From Streptomyces sp. P9-A4 (GTDB lineage: Bacteria; Actinomycetota; Actinomycetes; Streptomycetales; Streptomycetaceae), in NCBI RefSeq assembly GCF_036634195.1, contig NZ_JAZIFY010000001.1, positions 5,032,501-5,096,500 of the forward strand: DNA of 64,000 nt. Direction: 5' to 3'. The notes under the pieces are model-generated. The model worked only from the letters and a program-made list of their open reading frames with translations. It did no database searches and was not told the DNA's origin. Of this stretch, positions 60,153-64,000 are shown one piece after another; position 1 is the first letter of the stretch; each line of letters starts with the position of its first letter. The position numbers and the translations under genes were made by a program.

Positions 60153-60225
60153 GGGCCGGGAATCAGCCCGTGTACGGGAAGGGCCGAGGCTCGGCCCGTG
60201 TGCGGGAAGGGGCCGGGATCAGCCC
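60153..60225. repeat. 28-base imperfect tandem repeat downstream of snpA
   Basis: Two 28-base units (60153-60180, 60181-60208) and a partial third reaching into the snpA stop region, each containing GGGCCG and CCCGTGT-CGGGAA. Each unit can fold into a small hairpin, so they may end snpA transcription. Confidence 0.6.
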
Positions 60226-60863
60226 TTGAAGGCGGAGGTGAGGCCGTAGCGCCACAGCTGGTCGACGCGGGAGCGCTCCTGTGCGTTCGGCTGGGCGTTC
60301 TGGCAGGACGTACCGGGTCCGCCACCCGACATCAGCTCGCTGCACGGACCGCTGTAGTGGTCCGGCAGCCCGAGGACGTGCCCGGTCTCGTGGGCGGTCA
60401 CACGGGTCGAGTTGTACTGCTGGTTCTGCTGGTAGTCGAGGAAGATGTAGCCGCCGCCGTGACCGTCGGTGCTCGCGTACGAGCCGCGGGAGTCGTTGCC
60501 CTCGTAGTACGCGAAGTCCGGGTTGCCGCCCTCGACGAGGCGGACGTTCGCCACCGAGCTGTTCCATATCTGCGCCGAGCGGGAGATCTGGGTGCGGAAG
60601 CTCGGCGCGTTGGCGGTGCTGTAGACGACGGTGACGGCGGTCGCGCCGGGCGTGGCGGCACGCTTCTTCGCCACCGACTTCATGACGGCCTCGAAGAAGG
60701 CCTGGTTGGCCTTGGCCTCCTCGGCCGAACCGGCGTACGCCACGGTGGCGTTGCCCGCGTGGACGGTGCTCACGGCCGCCGCCGGGGCCGTACCGACGGA
60801 GGCGGCGAGACCGAGGCCGAGGGCGGCGGTCAGTACGGAGGTGAGGACCTTGGGGTGACGCAT
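60219..60863 (-). CDS. snpA: snapalysin, secreted metalloprotease M7
   Basis: A 214-residue secreted zinc protease. A signal peptide (residues 1-29, [30 protein letters not shown]) and a short propeptide (about 30-75) precede the mature ~15-kDa domain. The metzincin-like zinc site is [14 protein letters not shown] (His158, Glu159, His162, Asp168). Cys174 and Cys187 probably form the single disulfide. Snapalysins are small milk-hydrolysing enzymes known only from Streptomyces and relatives. It is divergent from a LysR gene, the known snpA-snpR arrangement. Confidence 0.95.
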   Translation of the reverse strand: MRHPKVLTSVLTAALGLGLAASVGTAPAAAVSTVHAGNATVAYAGSAEEAKANQAFFEAVMKSVAKKRAATPGATAVTVVYSTANAPSFRTQISRSAQIWNSSVANVRLVEGGNPDFAYYEGNDSRGSYASTDGHGGGYIFLDYQQNQQYNSTRVTAHETGHVLGLPDHYSGPCSELMSGGGPGTSCQNAQPNAQERSRVDQLWRYGLTSAFKG

Positions 60864-60996
60864 GGGGGGCTCCTCCTGTTGGGGTCGGAGCGAGTCTCGG
60901 GGCAGCCGGGCCGTGCGCGGATGATGTCAACCGCCGATAGCCCCACCGCATCACCCCCACGCGACCCGACCGCGAAGGCCCCCGATACAACTCCCG

Positions 60997-61029
60997 ATCA
61001 CCTTCAACTGCCTTGGAATGAAAGGTGAT
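60997..61029. promoter_or_regulatory. LysR-type operator between snpA and its regulator
   Basis: ATCACCTT (60997-61004) and AAGGTGAT (61022-61029) form a perfect 8-bp inverted repeat with a 17-base gap, in the 219-base divergent region. A smaller TTCAA...TTGAA-type symmetry lies inside. Confidence 0.7.
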
Positions 61030-61082
61030 TGAACGGTTCCGGGTGTCTGGTGCGACTCAGGGAGCCGCCCTACCCTCGGGGC

Positions 61083-62051
61083 ATGGAGCTGGAGGTGAGA
61101 CACCTGCGCGCGCTCTGCGCCATCGCGGACACGGGCAGCCTGCACAAGGCGGCCCGCCAACTGGGCATGACACAGCCCTCGTTGACCACCCAACTGCGGC
61201 GCATCGAGAACTCCCTGGGCGCCGAACTCTTCTCCCGGGGCCGCACCGGCTGTCGCCCCACCCCGCTCGGACACTCCCTGCTCAGCCGGGCCCGCCCCCT
61301 CGTCGCCGACATGGCCGCGCTCGTCACCGAGGCCCGCGCCGCCGCCGCCCGCGCCGACGGCCCCGGGCTCCGCGTCGGCTCCACCGCGAGCCGGGCGCTC
61401 CCCGGCTGGCTGCGCGGAATCCGCCGGCGCCTGCCCGGCACCGACGTCGGCCTCCGAATGGACGTCTCCGCCAACGCGCTGCTGCGCACGGTCGCCGCCG
61501 GCCAGCTCGACGTGGCCTTCGTCCACGAGGTCGAGGGCAGCCCGTTACGGGTCCCGGACGGCCTCCGGGGGCGCGTCCTGGTCGCCCGCGAACCGCAGTT
61601 CATCTCCATGGCCCGCGACCACCCGGCCGCCGCCGGGCCCGTGGTGGACCTCGCCGACCTGGCGGACGACCACTGGATGGTCGACCCGACCGTGGACGGC
61701 GAATGGGACGGCCTGCGCCGGGTCCTGGGCGCCGCGGGCATCGACCCGCCCCTGCTGCACGCCGACTACCACACGGCCGCCGCGCTCGTCGTCCTCGGCG
61801 AGGCCGTCGCCCCGTGCCAGCCCACGTCGGGCCCGCGCGAGGACATGGCCATCCGCCCCCTGCGCGGCGACCCGCTGGCCGTCCGGCTGCTGCTGTTCGC
61901 GCGGCCGGGAGCGCCGCTGGACATCCTGTACGCGGAACTCGCGGCGGCGTACCGGGAGGTGGCGCTGCGGGCGGCCCCGTACCGCGAGTGGCTCCGCGGC
62001 CAGGGGGCGGCGCCGGGGGCGTTCGTGGGACCGGGCCTGATGACGGCGTGA
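61083..62051 (+). CDS. LysR-family activator of snapalysin
   Basis: A 322-residue LysR regulator. The helix-turn-helix is in LHKAARQLGMTQPSLTTQLRRIENSLGAELFSRGRTG (residues 20-56), and the type-2 periplasmic-binding-like effector domain follows (LRVGSTASRALPGWL...). The genus has SnpR/MprR regulators in this position that activate the divergent protease gene. ATG 61083 has TACCCT (61071-61076) 6 bases upstream, predicting a leaderless mRNA. The codon at 61545-61547 (Leu155) is TTA, the rare codon read by the bldA tRNA, so translation may be tied to development. Confidence 0.9.
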   Translation: MELEVRHLRALCAIADTGSLHKAARQLGMTQPSLTTQLRRIENSLGAELFSRGRTGCRPTPLGHSLLSRARPLVADMAALVTEARAAAARADGPGLRVGSTASRALPGWLRGIRRRLPGTDVGLRMDVSANALLRTVAAGQLDVAFVHEVEGSPLRVPDGLRGRVLVAREPQFISMARDHPAAAGPVVDLADLADDHWMVDPTVDGEWDGLRRVLGAAGIDPPLLHADYHTAAALVVLGEAVAPCQPTSGPREDMAIRPLRGDPLAVRLLLFARPGAPLDILYAELAAAYREVALRAAPYREWLRGQGAAPGAFVGPGLMTA

Positions 62052-62126
62052 GGGCGACGGGGGCGGGTGTTGCTCCCGGGGGCGTACGGGGACCGCGACG
62101 GGCTCTGACGAGGGCATGATGACGGC

Positions 62127-62636
62127 ATGAGCGAACACGAACACGAGGACGGACCGGCCCTGGGCCGCGCGCGGGCTGGGGTCCGGCACGCCCGCCCGGA
62201 GGACCTGACGCGGGTCGTGGAACTCATCGCCGAGCACGCGGCGTACGAGAAGTCGGCCCCTCCGGCGCCCGGCCTCGCGAACCGCCTGACCGGCCTTCTC
62301 TTCGGCCCGGGACCCGGCCCCGCGCGACTCCGCTGCCTGGTCGCCACCCTCCCCGACGGGACCCTCGTGGGGTACGCGACCTGCGCCCCGGAGGTCTCCA
62401 CCTGGGACGGTACGGAATACCTCCACATGGACTGCCTCTACCTCACGGAGACCTCCCGGGGCCACGGCCTGGGCCCGCTGCTGATGAACGCGGTCCGGGA
62501 GGAGGCGGCGCGCCTGGGCCTCGCGGAGATCCAGTGGCAGACCCCGTCCTGGAACGAGAACGCGATCCGCTTCTACGACCGGCTGGGGGCGACGTCCAGG
62601 GAGAAGCGCCGGTACAGCCTCCCGGCGGAGGGGTAG
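62127..62636 (+). CDS. GNAT-family N-acetyltransferase
   Basis: A 169-residue GNAT protein resembling the diamine/spermidine acetyltransferase branch. The acetyl-CoA motif is DCLYLTETSRGHGLGPLLMNAVREEA (RGHGLG), followed by LAEIQWQTPSWNENAIRFYDRLGA, where the NxxAxxFYxxxGA end is family-typical. Substrate specificity is only suggested by similarity. CATGAT (62115-62120) lies 6 bases before the ATG, so it may be leaderless. Confidence 0.85.
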   Translation: MSEHEHEDGPALGRARAGVRHARPEDLTRVVELIAEHAAYEKSAPPAPGLANRLTGLLFGPGPGPARLRCLVATLPDGTLVGYATCAPEVSTWDGTEYLHMDCLYLTETSRGHGLGPLLMNAVREEAARLGLAEIQWQTPSWNENAIRFYDRLGATSREKRRYSLPAEG

Positions 62637-62850
62637 GAGGCGCGCCCGTGGTCCCCGGTCCCGGCCCTGGTGCGCGGCCGGCGGCCCATCGCCGAGTGCG
62701 CGCGCCGGGGTGGTCTCGGAGGGTGATGTCGGGCCGGGTCTTCAGCTCTGACCACAGGGACCCGCGGGGAGCATTGGCCCGGTTCCAGACAGCGTCGCTC
62801 TTATCGTGGAGCATCAGCAAACTGACGGTCGGCGCCGAGGTGGGCAGCAC
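62637..62850 (+). other. 214-base gap before the PAS-phosphatase gene
   Basis: There is no gene. It should contain the phosphatase promoter. The last ~100 bases are less GC-rich than the surroundings, but I could not define a -10/-35 pair. Confidence 0.4.
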
Positions 62851-64000
62851 ATGAGGAAACCGCAGATCGACTATGCGGCGGTCTTCCACGCCTTGCCGGG
62901 CATGGTGGCTCTGCTCACCCCCGACCTGGTGTACGCCGACGCCAACGAGGACTTCCTCCGGTTGGCCGGGCGCAGCCTTGACCAGCTGCTGGGCCGCTAC
63001 ATCTTCGACGTCTTCCCCGAGAACCCCAACGACCCGGCCGCGGCCGGCCGGCGGGAGACCCAGGCGTCGATGCTGCGCGTCGTGGCCACCGGCGACCGCG
63101 ACACGATGGCGCTGCTGCGCTATGACATCGAGGATCCCGAGCGGCCCGGCCACTGGGTGGAGCACTTCTGGAGCCCGGTCAACGCACCCGTGCCGGGCCC
63201 GGACGGGCGAGTCGTGCTGATCGTCCACCGGGTGGAAGAGGTCACCGAGCTCATCCGTGCCCGCGAGCGCAGGGGCAGCGACAGCAACCGGGACCGCGTG
63301 CTGGAGGCCGAGCTCTTCACGCGCTCCCGTGAACTGCAGGAAATCAACGAACGCCTGCGCCGGGCTCAAGTGCGCGACCGCGAGATCGCCCTGGCCCTGC
63401 AGGCGGCGATGCTGCCTGCCCCCACGCCGGTCGGGCACCACCGGGCAGCCGTCCGCTACCGGCCCGCTGTGGGCACCCTGAACGTGTGCGGTGACTGGTT
63501 CGACCTGGTCGACCTGCCGGGTGACCGGATCGCGGTCGCTGTCGGCGACGTCGTCGGCCACGGCCTGGAAGCGGCCTGCGTCATGGGGCAGCTGCGCAGC
63601 GCGCTGAGCGCGGCTGCCCGTGTCGCCGAAGGCCCGGCCCGGGCGCTGGAGGCCCTCGGACTGTATGCCCGCCATGTCGAGGGTGCCGAGTCGACCACTG
63701 TGGTGAAGACCTTCATCGACTGGGGCACGCACACCCTCACGTACAGCTGCGCGGGCCATCCACCACCCGCGCTGCTCCACCCCGACGGCGCCGTGACCTT
63801 CCTCGACCAGGCGACCGACCCGCCTCTCGGCGCGCGCCCCGAACACGTCGCGCGGCCGGAGGCCTCCACAGCCTTCGCCGAGGGCGCCACCCTGGTCCTC
63901 TACACCGACGGCCTGATCGAACGCCGCACCGAGGACATCGACACCGGCCTGGCCCGCCTTGCCGACTGCCTCGTCCGCCACGGGCAGGCCGACCCCGAGG
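62851..64000 (+). CDS. PAS-SpoIIE phosphatase, N-terminal part
   Basis: At least 383 residues are visible; the gene continues past the right edge. A PAS domain (about 8-130: FHALPGMVALLTPDLVYADANEDFLRLAGRSLDQLLGRYIFDVFPENP) is followed by a coiled linker (about 140-185) and a PP2C/SpoIIE serine phosphatase domain. Its metal-binding motifs are GTLNVCGDWFDLVDLP, VAVGDVVGHGLEAA and LVLYTDGLIERR; Cys replaces Gly in the usual GGDWYD. Such enzymes dephosphorylate anti-sigma-factor antagonists in SigB-like cascades. The sigma target is not evident here. Confidence 0.92.
   Translation, partial: MRKPQIDYAAVFHALPGMVALLTPDLVYADANEDFLRLAGRSLDQLLGRYIFDVFPENPNDPAAAGRRETQASMLRVVATGDRDTMALLRYDIEDPERPGHWVEHFWSPVNAPVPGPDGRVVLIVHRVEEVTELIRARERRGSDSNRDRVLEAELFTRSRELQEINERLRRAQVRDREIALALQAAMLPAPTPVGHHRAAVRYRPAVGTLNVCGDWFDLVDLPGDRIAVAVGDVVGHGLEAACVMGQLRSALSAAARVAEGPARALEALGLYARHVEGAESTTVVKTFIDWGTHTLTYSCAGHPPPALLHPDGAVTFLDQATDPPLGARPEHVARPEASTAFAEGATLVLYTDGLIERRTEDIDTGLARLADCLVRHGQADPE

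Overview
The window is chromosomal DNA from a Streptomyces or very close relative. It has very high GC with G/C in almost every third codon position, many GTG and TTG starts, and a core set typical of the genus: sigR-rsrA, the DasR/DasABC amino-sugar system, a WblE-type WhiB protein, a SigH-type stress sigma factor with its RsbW-like partner, snapalysin and an EshA-like encapsulin. From memory, the gene order follows the S. coelicolor SCO52xx region. I see no integrase, transposase, CRISPR array, rRNA or replication origin. This looks like stable core-side chromosome with some accessory insertions.

Layout. 1-3.6 kb: end of a UPF0182 membrane protein, then two identical initiator tRNA genes flanking a SEL1-repeat protein. 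3.6-8.2 kb: divergent catR/catalase, a CBS protein, hisN, a TetR regulator and an SMR exporter. 8.2-12.9 kb: a minus-strand M50 protease-aroA-rsgA unit, divergent from an SRAP protein and an alpha/beta hydrolase. 12.9-17 kb: the thiol-stress switch sigR-rsrA (with a sigma-R promoter and two starts), then a coupled pair of membrane HD-domain proteins. 17-22.4 kb: a TPR protein, peptide deformylase, and the class Ia ribonucleotide reductase genes nrdAB behind a cobalamin riboswitch. 22.4-26 kb: an acetyltransferase, a DUF3311/monocarboxylate symporter pair and its probable LuxR-type regulator.

26.1-38.3 kb is one dense minus-strand block: small secreted peptide, short hypothetical protein, glycosyltransferase, UbiA prenyltransferase, flippase-like protein, class III aminotransferase, epimerase, second glycosyltransferase, two membrane endonuclease/exonuclease/phosphatase-fold proteins, aldo/keto reductase and an MMPL-like transporter. 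Most neighbours overlap by 4-11 bases. I read it as a lipid-linked glycoconjugate pathway of unknown product, and it is my best candidate for an undescribed system.

38.7-45.5 kb is the chitin/GlcNAc control locus: dasR, dasABC, a GH3 N-acetylglucosaminidase and nagB, with dre-like operators at dasA and nagB and one upstream of a sensor kinase. 46-52 kb: a PdtaS-like kinase, WblE, a lipid kinase, and sigH with its antagonist. 52-55.2 kb: a UBP zinc finger divergent from a Na+/H+ antiporter, a PLP deaminase-like enzyme and an amidase. 55.4-58 kb: a Family 2B encapsulin with a polyprenyl synthase, likely shell and cargo. 58-62.6 kb: TetR/reductase, small proteins, snapalysin with a LysR regulator, and an acetyltransferase. 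The window ends inside a PAS-SpoIIE phosphatase.

Regulation can be read unusually well here: riboswitch, sigma-R, CatR, DasR, Crp-like and LysR sites, several TetR-type palindromes, about a dozen strong rho-independent terminators, and at least eleven genes whose -10 element lies only 6-7 bases before the start codon (predicted leaderless mRNAs).
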